The notes under the pieces were generated by a model that did not search any database, was not told the origin of the DNA, and was given only the letters and a program-made list of their open reading frames with translations. A stretch of DNA of 64,000 nucleotides from DASUPK01 sp963747425. GTDB taxonomy: Bacteria; Actinomycetota; Thermoleophilia; Solirubrobacterales; 70-9. The stretch's first letter is position 1, and each line of letters opens with the position of its first letter. The stretch is from assembly GCA_963747425.1 (NCBI GenBank), contig CAVVFJ010000016.1:83558-147557 (forward strand), in the 5' to 3' direction. The position numbers and the translations under genes are program-made. Shown piece by piece: positions 15,471-23,904 of this stretch.

Positions 15471-15940
15471 ACCGCCGGCTTCGGCTCGCCCTCGCGCCCT
15501 TCGCGCTCGCGGCCGTGCTGGCGCTGGGCTCCCTGGCACCGACGGCCTCCGCTGCGACGCCGCGGACCAACCTGCCGGACGTCGAGGACGAGGTGATGTG
15601 CACGATCTGCGGAACGCTGCTCGCGGAGTCCGACTCCCCTCAGGCCGATCGCGAGCGCGCCCTGATCCGCAGGCTGATCGACCGGGGCGAGACCAAGGAC
15701 GAGATCAAGGACGCGCTCGTGGCGCAGTACGGACCGCGGGTCCTCGCCACTCCGAGCGGCCACGGGTTCGATCTCGCGGCCTGGATCGTCCCGGGGCTGC
15801 TGATCGCGCTGGCCATCGCCGGACTGGCGGTCGGAGCAACCCGGCTCGCGCGCCGGTCCGGCCCCCCCGACCCACCGGCGCCGCTCGATCCCGGCGACGA
15901 GGCCAGGCTCGAGCGGGACATCTCCTCCTACGACCTCTGA
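15467..15940 (+). CDS. ccmH: cytochrome c maturation protein CcmH/CycL
   Basis: A 157-residue membrane protein that reduces apocytochrome c during System I maturation. A signal sequence (residues 1-30) precedes the conserved domain with the redox pair Cys45/Cys48 in VMCTICGTLL, then SPQADRERALIRRLIDRGETKDEIKDALVAQYG and a membrane helix near 103-125 (AAWIVPGLLIALAIAGLAVG). The usual LRC-xx-C-Q is here MCTICG, a known variation outside proteobacteria. The GTG overlaps the ccmG stop. The C-terminal tail is short, so the CcmI part is separate, as seen at 4729. Confidence 0.92.
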   Translation: MNRRLRLALAPFALAAVLALGSLAPTASAATPRTNLPDVEDEVMCTICGTLLAESDSPQADRERALIRRLIDRGETKDEIKDALVAQYGPRVLATPSGHGFDLAAWIVPGLLIALAIAGLAVGATRLARRSGPPDPPAPLDPGDEARLERDISSYDL

Positions 15941-15956
15941 CCGCCCGCGCCCGAGC

Positions 15957-17225
15957 TCAGTCGCCGAGCAGAACGTCGAGGAAACGCGTCGAGAAACTCT
16001 CCGCTGCGTCGGCGTCGAACAGCTCCGGCCCGGAGCGCAGGGTGACGAACAACCCCTTCTCCGAAGCGGCGACGCCGAGCGCCAGCCCCGAGGGCATCCG
16101 CACCGGCGGCGAGAACCAGAGCGCCTCCACAGGTAGGTCGGAGCCAAGGCGTGCCGGCAGCTCGGGCCGGCCGACGTTGGAGAGCACCGCGGTCTCGGCG
16201 GGCGCATCCGAGGGGGCGGGCAGCAGCGGCCCAAGAAGCCGCCGCACCCACACGGGGATGACGCCTCCGGAGGCGAGCATCTCAGCGAAGTCCTGCGCCT
16301 TGAGCCGCCGGGTGCGCTCGGCCACAGCCTGCTGTGCCGTATCGAGATCCGTCTGAGCGTCCGCCGGAATCGAGACGGCGAGCGTCGCCGCCAGATTGGC
16401 GATCAGCTCCCCAGACCACTCGGGCGGCCGGATGTTGACCGGCGCGGTCAGCGCGATCGGTCCGGGCGCCCGCCCGTGCTCGCCGTTCCAGCTCCGCACC
16501 GCGACCGCGAGCGCCGCGAGCAGCAGATCGTTGAAGGTCGCGGGCGCTCTGCGGCGAGCCCTCGCCTGCTCGAGGTGCTCGGGCCACAACCGGAGGAGAT
16601 GGAGACCGCCGGCGCCTTCTGAACGCTCCCCCACGGGGACGATCCGGACCGCTGGCGCCGAATCACCGTCGCGATCCGCCGAGCGCTCCCGCAGTCGCCT
16701 GAGCCGGTCGGAGACGGTTCGGCGGCCGGCGAACTCGCGCAGGTCCCGCATGCGGAGCGGGTCGACGTCCGGGATCGGGTCGGACTCCCCGGCGTAGGCG
16801 CGAAGGATCGAGGCCAGCAGCCGGAACGCGCCGATCCCGTCCCCCACCCCATGGTTCAGATTGAGGATCAGGGCGTCTCGACCCGGGCAGCGGACGAGCG
16901 CCAGCGTGAAGGGCGGCGGGTCCTGCAGCGACGGCGTCGACGAGAGCACGAGCTCGCGGAGCCGGTTGAGCTCGGCTTCCAGCGCGCAATCGCGAACGTC
17001 CACCTCCGCCTGAACGGTGTCGGCGATCTCCCAATCGCCTTCTCCGGATAGGGACGCCCGCGCCATCGGATGGCGCTCGATCGCCCGGCCCAGAGCGGAT
17101 TGGAGGCGCTCGGCATCCAGCCTCCCCGCAACCCAGACCTCGGCGTGGACGCTCCAGGGCTCCCCTGGGCGGTCGAGACGAAGGAAGAGCTCGTCCTCCT
17201 CGGTTACCCGCGCGCGAGCCGCCAC
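15957..17225 (-). CDS. condensation-domain acyltransferase-like protein
   Basis: A 422-residue protein of the CoA-dependent acyltransferase superfamily (NRPS condensation, PapA and WS/DGAT relatives). The catalytic motif H-x3-D-G appears as NLNHGVGDGIGAF. A PVNIRP segment and the N-terminal DELFLRLDRPGEPWSVHAEVWV and RAIERHPMARASL are family-like. It would transfer an acyl chain to a hydroxyl or amine. GTG 17225 is preferred because GGGAGGAT precedes it and the family N-terminus begins there. Its start lies only 40 bases from a divergent glycosyltransferase start, so the two may share a regulatory region. Substrate unknown; glycolipid acylation is an inference from context. Confidence 0.8.
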   Translation of the reverse strand: MAARARVTEEDELFLRLDRPGEPWSVHAEVWVAGRLDAERLQSALGRAIERHPMARASLSGEGDWEIADTVQAEVDVRDCALEAELNRLRELVLSSTPSLQDPPPFTLALVRCPGRDALILNLNHGVGDGIGAFRLLASILRAYAGESDPIPDVDPLRMRDLREFAGRRTVSDRLRRLRERSADRDGDSAPAVRIVPVGERSEGAGGLHLLRLWPEHLEQARARRRAPATFNDLLLAALAVAVRSWNGEHGRAPGPIALTAPVNIRPPEWSGELIANLAATLAVSIPADAQTDLDTAQQAVAERTRRLKAQDFAEMLASGGVIPVWVRRLLGPLLPAPSDAPAETAVLSNVGRPELPARLGSDLPVEALWFSPPVRMPSGLALGVAASEKGLFVTLRSGPELFDADAAESFSTRFLDVLLGD

Positions 17226-17265
17226 TGCGCCGATCCTCCCAGGACCGTTGCTAACTTGCGCCGCC

Positions 17266-18213
17266 GTGAGCAGCTCAACCGGACCAGGGACGGACCCGAG
17301 CTTCTCCGTGGTCATCCCTACGCAGGGGCGCCCGCGGACGCTGGAGAGGACCCTTGGCTTCGTTCTCCGTTGCGATCCGCCCCCACAGGAGGTCGTCGTC
17401 GTGGACGGCGACGGCACCAGCAAGCACGTCGTCGAGGCGGCGCGCTCCAACGGCGGTCCCGCGATCCAGCACCTGACCGGCGGTCAGCCGCGCTCCCGCA
17501 ACCGCAACCTGGGCGCGGAGCACTCCTCGGGCGACGTCGTGGTCTTCCTCGACGACGACGCCAGAGCCCTGCCGTCGTTGTTCGCGGCTCTCGCCCGCGC
17601 GTATGCCGACCCTGGCGTGGTCGGCGCGACGGGTCGCGTGATCGAGCCCGGCCGGCGCAGGTTCGGCGGAGTCTCCTCCCGGATCAGGCGGGCTCTCTTC
17701 CCGGGCGGGCTGGACGGGACGATGACCAGCTTCGGCTACCCGCGCCGGATCGTGGAGCCCGAGCGTGAATGGGACGTCGAGTGGATGCAGGGCTGCCTGA
17801 TGAGCGCCCGCCGCGACGCCGCCATCCAGACGCGCCTCGACGAGAGGATGCCGAGCGCGATGGACGGCGAGGACGAGGACTTCGCCTACCGCCTATCCCG
17901 GCTCGGGCGCATCCGCTACGTGCCGAGCGCGATGGTGATCCACGAGCTGATGGGACTGGCCGAGAAACACCGCGACCAGCGGCGCTTCGATCGCGACGTC
18001 GTCGTCTCCCGTACCTACCTGCTCCGCAAGAACTTCCAGATCACCCCGCTGGTGGCCGCGCGCTTTGCGGGGCTGCTGGCGGTGCTGATCGGCCACCGGG
18101 CCTTGAACCGTGAGTGGAATGGCGTGCGCGGCCTGATCGACGGGATCCAGGCGGTCTGGCGCGAGCGCCACACGCCGCTCGACCAGTTCATCGCTGCCTG
18201 CCGCGTCGCCTAG
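17266..18213 (+). CDS. family 2 glycosyltransferase
   Basis: A 315-residue GT-A enzyme transferring a sugar from a nucleotide donor to a growing glycan on the inner face of the membrane. SFSVVIPTQGRPRTLERTL is the first strand-loop, VVVVDGDGT the nucleotide-binding part, SRNRNLGAEHSSGDVVVFLD followed by DDA the DXD-type metal site, and DGEDEDFAYRLSRLGRIRYV the acceptor-side ED motif. No membrane helix is clear. The GTG at 17266 is placed where the family N-terminus begins. It opens divergently from the condensation-domain gene. Donor sugar unknown. Confidence 0.88.
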   Translation: MSSSTGPGTDPSFSVVIPTQGRPRTLERTLGFVLRCDPPPQEVVVVDGDGTSKHVVEAARSNGGPAIQHLTGGQPRSRNRNLGAEHSSGDVVVFLDDDARALPSLFAALARAYADPGVVGATGRVIEPGRRRFGGVSSRIRRALFPGGLDGTMTSFGYPRRIVEPEREWDVEWMQGCLMSARRDAAIQTRLDERMPSAMDGEDEDFAYRLSRLGRIRYVPSAMVIHELMGLAEKHRDQRRFDRDVVVSRTYLLRKNFQITPLVAARFAGLLAVLIGHRALNREWNGVRGLIDGIQAVWRERHTPLDQFIAACRVA

Positions 18214-18221
18214 CGCGACAG

Positions 18222-18848
18222 CTACATCTCGAGGATGTGGCCGCTGGCGAGGATCTCCGCGCCCTTGCCCTCGACGATCGTCGCCTTGGGGCCGATCGCG
18301 AGGCTGCCGGGCGGCATGTCCTGCGTGACCATCGCGTGCGCGCCGACCACGCAGCCTTCGCCGATCGTCAGGTCGCCGATCACCGAGGCGTTCATGAAGA
18401 CGACGACCCCGTCGCCGATCACCGGTCCGTGCTCGTCGCCCGGCTGCGCGCCGAAGTTGGTCATATGGGCGATCCGGCATCTCGCTCCGACCGTGACCCC
18501 GGGCGCCATCGAGATCGTGTGGGGGTGCGGCAGGAAGAGCCCGGGCCCGATCTCGCAGCGGTAGGCGAGATCCATCGAGTGCTTCCAGATCAGGATGTTC
18601 CGCCAGAGCCAGTGCAGCCACGGCGGTGAGCCGTTCGTGAGCCGGAGCAGCACGACGGCGTGCAGCGAGGGATTGATCAGCAGGCGCGGCAGGAAGAGGA
18701 TCCGCCGCTTCAGGGAGCTGGAGTCGCCGCGCAACCGCGAGAAGGCGCGGTAGTCCTCCCGCATCAGAGCCCACATCCCGAGGCGGGGCGGGCTCGCGGG
18801 CTGGGCGCCGTTGGTCGTGGCGACCGGCTGCTCGATGGCCTCCTCCAT
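18222..18848 (-). CDS. serine acetyltransferase-like hexapeptide acyltransferase
   Basis: A 208-residue left-handed beta-helix protein closest in pattern to CysE/colanic acid acetyltransferases. The N-terminal helical part contains MREDYRAFSRL. The helix coils are CEIGPGLFLPHPHTISMAPG, VTVGARCRIAHMTNFG, GPVIGDGVVVFMNASVIGDLTIGEGCVVGAHAMV and TQDMPPGSLAIGPKATIVEG. The PHPHTISMAPG His residues resemble the CysE active site (H-P-x-G-I-v-I). Its setting among glycan genes favours polysaccharide O-acetylation over cysteine synthesis. It is divergent from the flippase gene. Confidence 0.85.
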   Translation of the reverse strand: MEEAIEQPVATTNGAQPASPPRLGMWALMREDYRAFSRLRGDSSSLKRRILFLPRLLINPSLHAVVLLRLTNGSPPWLHWLWRNILIWKHSMDLAYRCEIGPGLFLPHPHTISMAPGVTVGARCRIAHMTNFGAQPGDEHGPVIGDGVVVFMNASVIGDLTIGEGCVVGAHAMVTQDMPPGSLAIGPKATIVEGKGAEILASGHILEM

Positions 18849-19001
18849 GACGGGGCGAGGGTACCTGAGGCGTGGGAACCCCGATGCACCTCACCGGCGC
18901 CCCGCTTCGGACCACCGGATACCTTCCGGCGAATCGCGGGCGAATCACCCAACGAACAGGCGGGGTCCGGTGCAGCGCGGCGAATAGCCGTCAACACCTC
19001 G

Positions 19002-20426
19002 TTGCTGGTCGGCGCCGACGCCGTCAGCAAGGTGACGCTGCTCGTGCTCTACGCCGTGATGGCGCGGGAGCTTGGCCAGGACGGTTTTGGCGTCTTCACG
19101 CTGGCCGTTTCGGCCTCGCTCTTCGTCGAGTTCGCGGGGCTGGGTACGGACCTGATCCTGGCTCGGGAGGTCGCCCGCGACCCCGATCACGTCCACGGCC
19201 TCTTCTGGAACTCAATCGCGATCAAGATCGTGCTCGGAGTCCCCGCCCTTGCCGGCGTGCTCGTCTTCTCCGTGGCGGCCGGGTACACGGGCGACGCGCT
19301 GGTCACGATCGCGCTGATCTCGATCGCGAAGCTGCTCGATGTCGTCGCGCAGACATTCGCCGCGACCTTCAGGGGCCGCGAGGAGATGCGACCCCCGGCG
19401 ACGGCTCTCACCGTCCAGCGGCTCGCGATCGCATTCGTCGGGTCGTTCGCGCTGATCAGCCTGAACGCTGGGGTGGTCGCGATCGGAATCGTCTACGTCG
19501 GGTCGTCGGTGGCGGCGCTGTTGGTGCTCTCCTGGCTGCTGCACCGGAGGGAGATGCGGCCGCGGGTCGAGATCTCCCGGGAGCGTGGCTGGTGGCTTGC
19601 GCTCGTGGCGCTGCCGGCCGGGATCGCAACCTTCTTCGGCGCGGCCCTGGCGCGCGTCGATGCTCTGATCCTGTCGCTGCTAACCGACCACGCAACCGTC
19701 GGTCTCTACGGGGCCGCGTACAGGCTCTTCGACGGGACCCTGTTCCTGACCTGGGGATTCGGCCTGGCGATCTTCCCCGTTCTTTCCCGTCTGAACGCCG
19801 ACAGCTCCCCCAGCCTCCAAACAGTCTTCGAGCTCGCGTCCAAGCTGATCACGGCGATGCTGCTTCCCTTCGGCATGGTCATGGCCCTGTTCGGCCCGGT
19901 GATCGTCAGCACGCTCTACGGTCACAGCTTCGACGGAGCCGCCGCTGCGACGCAGCTGCTCGGCGGTGCGACCTTCCTCTACGGGCCGTTCGCGATCGCC
20001 GCCCTGGCGGCAGCGGCCCGCGACCGGCAGAAATGGGTCCTCTGGGTGACCGGCCCCGGGCTAGCCCTCAATGTCGCCCTCAACTTCGCCCTGATCCCCG
20101 CGATGTCGCTGAACGGGGCAGCCCTCGCGATGACGATCACCCAGGGGCTGATGGCGGTCGCGATGATCGGCCTGGTCACCCGGCTCACAGGTGCCCTCTC
20201 GATGGCGAGGATGTTCGTCGGCCCGGTGGTGGCGGCTCTGGGGATGTGCGCCGCGGCGCTCATTCTGGGCACCGGCGCCGCCGGATTCGCGGTCGCGTGC
20301 CTCGTTTACGCTCCGCTGCTTCTGCTCACCGAACACGCCATCCATCCCAATGACTTCGGGCTTCTGCGGTCGATCGCCGGCACTGCCCGCTCGGCCGAGG
20401 TCGAGGTGGCGGCGAGCGGCGTTTGA
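19002..20426 (+). CDS. polysaccharide flippase, MATE/MOP superfamily (Wzx-like)
   Basis: A polytopic membrane protein of about 474 residues with 12-14 hydrophobic helices that would flip lipid-linked oligosaccharides across the membrane. LLVLYAVMARELGQDGFGVF is the characteristic first-loop motif, and ARVDALILSLLTDHATVGLYGAAYRLFD marks helix 7-8. The coordinates use the first canonical start, TTG 19002. However, in-frame sequence upstream (ARRIAVNTS) already matches the family N-terminus, and no ATG, GTG or TTG lies in that frame between the divergent gene and 19002. The true start may be non-canonical or a frameshift exists. The stop overlaps the sulfotransferase start in TTGA. Confidence 0.85.
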   Translation: MLVGADAVSKVTLLVLYAVMARELGQDGFGVFTLAVSASLFVEFAGLGTDLILAREVARDPDHVHGLFWNSIAIKIVLGVPALAGVLVFSVAAGYTGDALVTIALISIAKLLDVVAQTFAATFRGREEMRPPATALTVQRLAIAFVGSFALISLNAGVVAIGIVYVGSSVAALLVLSWLLHRREMRPRVEISRERGWWLALVALPAGIATFFGAALARVDALILSLLTDHATVGLYGAAYRLFDGTLFLTWGFGLAIFPVLSRLNADSSPSLQTVFELASKLITAMLLPFGMVMALFGPVIVSTLYGHSFDGAAAATQLLGGATFLYGPFAIAALAAAARDRQKWVLWVTGPGLALNVALNFALIPAMSLNGAALAMTITQGLMAVAMIGLVTRLTGALSMARMFVGPVVAALGMCAAALILGTGAAGFAVACLVYAPLLLLTEHAIHPNDFGLLRSIAGTARSAEVEVAASGV

Positions 20427-21298
20427 GCGATCCGATCGTCGTCATCGGCATGGGCCGCTCGGGCACCAAGCTGCTCACCGACGCGCTCGAGCGGCTCGGC
20501 GTGTTCATGGGCGTCTCGCAGGACATGAACGACGAGGCGCTCCTCTTCCTGCACGCGAACATCGACCTGATGCGAACCGCGGGCGCTCGGTGGGACGCCC
20601 CCGACGCGATGGCGCCGGCCCTGGAGGACCCGGCCCGTCGCGCGGAGCTCGCCGCCATGGTCGAGCCCAGGCTGAGGGGAATCCACGCCCTCTCCTATCT
20701 CGGCTGGCCGAGGCTGGCCCGCTTCCGCTCAGTTCAGAACCAGCAGGGGCTCTGGGGCTGGAAGGACCCTCGTTCGACCTGGACCCTGCCGGTCTGGCGC
20801 GAGCTCTTTCCCAACCTGCGCGCCGTCCACCTGCTCCGGCACGGCGTGGACGTCGCGGCGAGCCTGCGTGTGGTCGGGCGGGGCCTCGGAATGGACGAGG
20901 AGGCGCGGCGGACCGGAGTCCGCCTCGGCACCTTCCGCTGGCGGGGCCGCCGCGTCAAGCGCCCGGTGCGCCAGGGGCGCTGGATCGAGGAGGCGGCCCG
21001 ATTCGACACGCTGGAGCCGGCCCTGGAGCTCTGGTCGCGCACCGTCGACCGGGCCCGGGCCCAGATGAGCGAGCTGGGCGATCGCGCGATCGAGCTTCGC
21101 TTCGAGGACCTGGCCGGCGATCCGGAGCCCGCGATCAGGGCGTTGGGCCGGCTCTGCGGCGTCGACCCGAGCCGGGAGCAGCTCGAGCAGGCCGCCGGAC
21201 TGGTCGACCGCAGCCGCTCGGCCGCCCACGAGCGTGACCCCGAGCTGCGGGAGTTCGCCCAGCGGAACGCCGGGCTCCTCGCCCGCTACGGCTATTGA
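20423..21298 (+). CDS. sulfotransferase
   Basis: A 291-residue cytoplasmic PAPS-dependent sulfotransferase. The 5'-phosphosulfate loop is VIGMGRSGTKLLTDAL at residues 7-22, and the 3'-phosphate site is HLLRHGVDVAASLR. The region LWGWKDPRSTWTLPVWRELF resembles bacterial glycan sulfotransferases, and ELRFEDLAGDPEPAIRALGR is the conserved C-terminal element. The TTG start is coupled to the flippase by a 4-base overlap, which ties sulfation to the exported glycan or its lipid-linked precursor. Acceptor unknown; no PAPS-forming genes are in the window. Confidence 0.88.
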   Translation: MSDPIVVIGMGRSGTKLLTDALERLGVFMGVSQDMNDEALLFLHANIDLMRTAGARWDAPDAMAPALEDPARRAELAAMVEPRLRGIHALSYLGWPRLARFRSVQNQQGLWGWKDPRSTWTLPVWRELFPNLRAVHLLRHGVDVAASLRVVGRGLGMDEEARRTGVRLGTFRWRGRRVKRPVRQGRWIEEAARFDTLEPALELWSRTVDRARAQMSELGDRAIELRFEDLAGDPEPAIRALGRLCGVDPSREQLEQAAGLVDRSRSAAHERDPELREFAQRNAGLLARYGY

Positions 21299-21302
21299 CC
21301 GA

Positions 21303-22220
21303 TCAGTCCGGCGTCTCGCCTCGCGAGAACATCGCCCTCACCCACGCACCGTCCTCCGCGGCGTCGCGGCGCATCAGCTTCTTGAGCAGCCAGCGGCTGG
21401 AATGGCGAACGAACTCGACGACGTTGTCGAGGACGAGCCTGGCACGGCCGAGGTGCCGGCGCACGACCCAGCGGCGGCCGGCCACCTTCCGGCGCATGCC
21501 CACATCCGAGAACCGCTGCTGCCCCGAGCGCCCGGTGACGTGGATCACCCGGGCGGTCTCGGGGGCGAAGACGCTGGGGATCCCGGCCTGCCATGCCCGC
21601 ACGCCCAAATCCGTGTCCTCGCCGTAGAGATGGAGCCGCTCGTCGAAGGGCCCCAGCTCGAGCAGCAGCTCCCGCGTGCCCGCGAGGCAGGCCGCCGAGA
21701 GCCAGCCGGCGGGCAGCCTCCGATCGAAGCGCCACGGCTCGCAGAGCTGCCTGAGTCGCCGCGGCATCAGCGCCCCGGGCCAGACCGCGAGCAGCGCCCC
21801 CTCCCAGCTCGCCACCCGGGGGAAGGCCGAGATCTGCCAGCTGCCGTCCTCGTTCAGGAGCCTCGCGCCGAACAGGGCCCGCTCGCGGCGGGCGAGGGCA
21901 GCCAGCTGGGCGAGCGAGTCGTCGACCAGCTGCGTGTCCGGATTCAGCAGGACGACCACGTCGCCCGCCGCCTCCCGCGTGCCGATGTTGCAGCCGATCC
22001 CGAAGCCGACGTTCTCCTCGAGAGCCAGGACCTTGGCCTCCGGGGCCAGCTTCCCGGCCAGCTCAGGGCTCGAGTCGCTGGAAGCGCTATCGACGAAGAT
22101 CAGCTCGTATTCGTCCTCGGGCAGGTGCTCGTGGATGCTCTCGATCAGCCGCGGGAGGTCCCGTTCGGAGTTCCAGGTGACGACGGCGATCGAGAAGGGC
22201 TTCGAGGGCATCGAGGGCAT
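21303..22220 (-). CDS. family 2 glycosyltransferase, WbbL/rhamnosyltransferase-like
   Basis: A 305-residue GT-A enzyme. IAVVTWNSERDLPRLIESI, LIFVDSASSDSSPELAG, ENVGFGIGCNIGTREAAGDV with VVLLNPDTQL (the D-x-D-equivalent NPD) and GPFDERLHLYGEDTDLGVRA are the standard WbbL-type motifs. Members add rhamnose or related sugars to lipid-linked glycans. Two in-frame ATGs stand nine bases apart (22220 and 22211). It converges on the sulfotransferase with a 4-base gap and diverges from the acyltransferase at 22272, so it is a single-gene leftward unit. Confidence 0.9.
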   Translation of the reverse strand: MPSMPSKPFSIAVVTWNSERDLPRLIESIHEHLPEDEYELIFVDSASSDSSPELAGKLAPEAKVLALEENVGFGIGCNIGTREAAGDVVVLLNPDTQLVDDSLAQLAALARRERALFGARLLNEDGSWQISAFPRVASWEGALLAVWPGALMPRRLRQLCEPWRFDRRLPAGWLSAACLAGTRELLLELGPFDERLHLYGEDTDLGVRAWQAGIPSVFAPETARVIHVTGRSGQQRFSDVGMRRKVAGRRWVVRRHLGRARLVLDNVVEFVRHSSRWLLKKLMRRDAAEDGAWVRAMFSRGETPD

Positions 22221-22271
22221 CCGGCAGGGGGTGCGACGGCATCGCGTCGCGGCGGGTGAGAATAGCCGCCC

Positions 22272-23162
22272 ATGGTTGAGCGAATCGCACTTCGCGCTGT
22301 TCACCTGCTCGCCTCGGCGATCGGATCGGCACCACGCTCCGTCGGGGCCTGGGTGGCCAACGCGCTCGGTCCGCTCGCCTTCCTGGTCGCTCGCGGCCAG
22401 CGGGTGCGAGCCGAGGCCAACCTGCGGGAGGCCTGGCCCGAGGAGCCCGCCGACTGGATCCGGCGCACGGCGATCGACGCCTTTCGGCACAGGCTGCTGA
22501 CGGCGTTCGAGCTGATGCGCTTCGTCCGGCACGGCCGCGCGGGCCTGCCGCCGATCGAGTGGCTGGACGAGGCGCGCATCGGACCGGACCTGGGCCGGGA
22601 ACGCGGAGTGATGCTTGTCAGCGCTCATCTAGGCAATTACTGGCTGATCCCACTCGGTCTCTGCTCGATGGGCCACCGGCCGGCGATGCTCGCCACCCTG
22701 GCACCTCCGACCGGGCGGTTCACCGTGCGGGGGGTCTTCCGCACCTACATCTACCGGCGGGTCCTGCCCGCGGCCGGAGTGCGGATCGTCGACACCTCGG
22801 GCGGAGCGCGCGAGGCGATGCTCGGGGTGCTCCGCGCCCGGGAGGTGCTGTTCGTGATGGCGGACCTGCCGGTCGGGCACGTGGTGGAGGGCAAGCTGCT
22901 TGCCGCCGAGCACCCGCTTCCTGTCGGCCCCGCCGAGATCGCGCAATTGGCCGAGGCCGTCCTGCTGCCGGCGATGACCCACCGCGAGCCCGATGCCACT
23001 CACCGGATCGCAGTCGAGCCCCAGCTCCCGCTCGATGACCCGGAGAGCGCCATGCACGCCTACCTGTCCATCTTCGAGCGGCACCTGCGCTCCGCCCCGG
23101 CGCAGTGGCTCTGGGTCCATCGCCACTGGCAGGCGGTGGACCGGGAACTGGCGGGCTCGTAG
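22272..23162 (+). CDS. LpxL/PatA-like lysophospholipid acyltransferase family protein
   Basis: A 296-residue membrane-associated protein of the HtrB/LpxL-PatA family, which in actinobacteria includes phosphatidylinositol mannoside acyltransferases. Family landmarks are VSAHLGNYWLIPLGLCSMG, DTSGGAREAMLGVLRAREVLFVMADLPVG and the C-terminal APAQWLWVHRHW. The catalytic H-x4-D/E motif reads HLGNYW (His119 to Trp124), so the acidic partner is missing. It starts a rightward run with an acyltransferase and a glycosyltransferase. It may be a divergent glycolipid acyltransferase or a non-catalytic relative. Confidence 0.8.
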   Translation: MVERIALRAVHLLASAIGSAPRSVGAWVANALGPLAFLVARGQRVRAEANLREAWPEEPADWIRRTAIDAFRHRLLTAFELMRFVRHGRAGLPPIEWLDEARIGPDLGRERGVMLVSAHLGNYWLIPLGLCSMGHRPAMLATLAPPTGRFTVRGVFRTYIYRRVLPAAGVRIVDTSGGAREAMLGVLRAREVLFVMADLPVGHVVEGKLLAAEHPLPVGPAEIAQLAEAVLLPAMTHREPDATHRIAVEPQLPLDDPESAMHAYLSIFERHLRSAPAQWLWVHRHWQAVDRELAGS

Positions 23163-23188
23163 CAGCACACCCGGTACCGTCGCCTGCC

Positions 23189-23899
23189 GTGCCAGCGGAG
23201 CCGACACCCGAGAGGCCGCCCTCCCGCCTGCGCCGGCTAGGCCGGCGCGCCGTGCTCTGGGGGACCCTTCCCCTGCCCTGGTTTGCGAAGCGCCGGCTGC
23301 TCTCCCTTCTCCTCGGCTACGAGATCGACCCAAGGGCCAGGATCGGCCTGGCGATCGTGGACGCCAGGCGCGTGCGGATCGGAAGGGGCGCCCGGGTCGG
23401 CCACTTCTCCGTGATCCGGGACCTCGAGGTGCTCGAGATGGGGAACTTCGCGGGAATCGGCACCTTCTGCTGGATCTCGGCCCATCCTCGCGGCGACGCA
23501 CACTTCGCCCATGTCCCGGAGCGCAGGCTGGAGTTCCGGATGGGCAGCTGCTCCATCCTCACCAGCCGCCACTACATCGACTGCACGGACGCCGTCGAGA
23601 TCGGCGAGTACTCGATGCTCGCCGGCGGCTACACCCAGGTGCTGACGCACGAGATCGACGTCGAGGAGGGGCGCCAGCGCACGGAGCCGGTCACCATCGG
23701 CAGCCACTCGCTGATCCACACCCGCTGCGTCATCGTCGCCGGGACCCGGGTGCCCGACCAGGTGGTGGTCGCGGCCGGAGCGGTCGTCCGCGGCGACCTC
23801 GGGGAATCCCACGCCCTCTACGGCGGCCTCCCGGCGCGCAAGCTGCGGGACGTCGATCCGCAGGCGGTCTTCTTCACCCAGCAGTTCGACCTGGACTGA
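23189..23899 (+). CDS. hexapeptide-repeat acyltransferase
   Basis: A 236-residue left-handed beta-helix protein. A short basic N-terminus with a hydrophobic patch (RRAVLWGTLPLPWFAKRRLL) precedes coils IDPRARIGLAIVDARRVRIG, RGARVGHFSVIRDLEVLEMG and NFAGIGTFCWISAHP. The second half has DAVEIGEYSMLAGGYTQVLT, HEIDVEEGRQRTEPVTIGSH and VVVAAGAVVRGDL ending YGGLPARKLRD. This last part is the common closing of sugar O-acetyltransferases. GTG 23189 starts 26 bases after the previous gene, and the next gene begins 5 bases after it, so the three form an operon. Confidence 0.85.
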   Translation: MPAEPTPERPPSRLRRLGRRAVLWGTLPLPWFAKRRLLSLLLGYEIDPRARIGLAIVDARRVRIGRGARVGHFSVIRDLEVLEMGNFAGIGTFCWISAHPRGDAHFAHVPERRLEFRMGSCSILTSRHYIDCTDAVEIGEYSMLAGGYTQVLTHEIDVEEGRQRTEPVTIGSHSLIHTRCVIVAGTRVPDQVVVAAGAVVRGDLGESHALYGGLPARKLRDVDPQAVFFTQQFDLD

Positions 23900-23904
23900 C
23901 CGCC

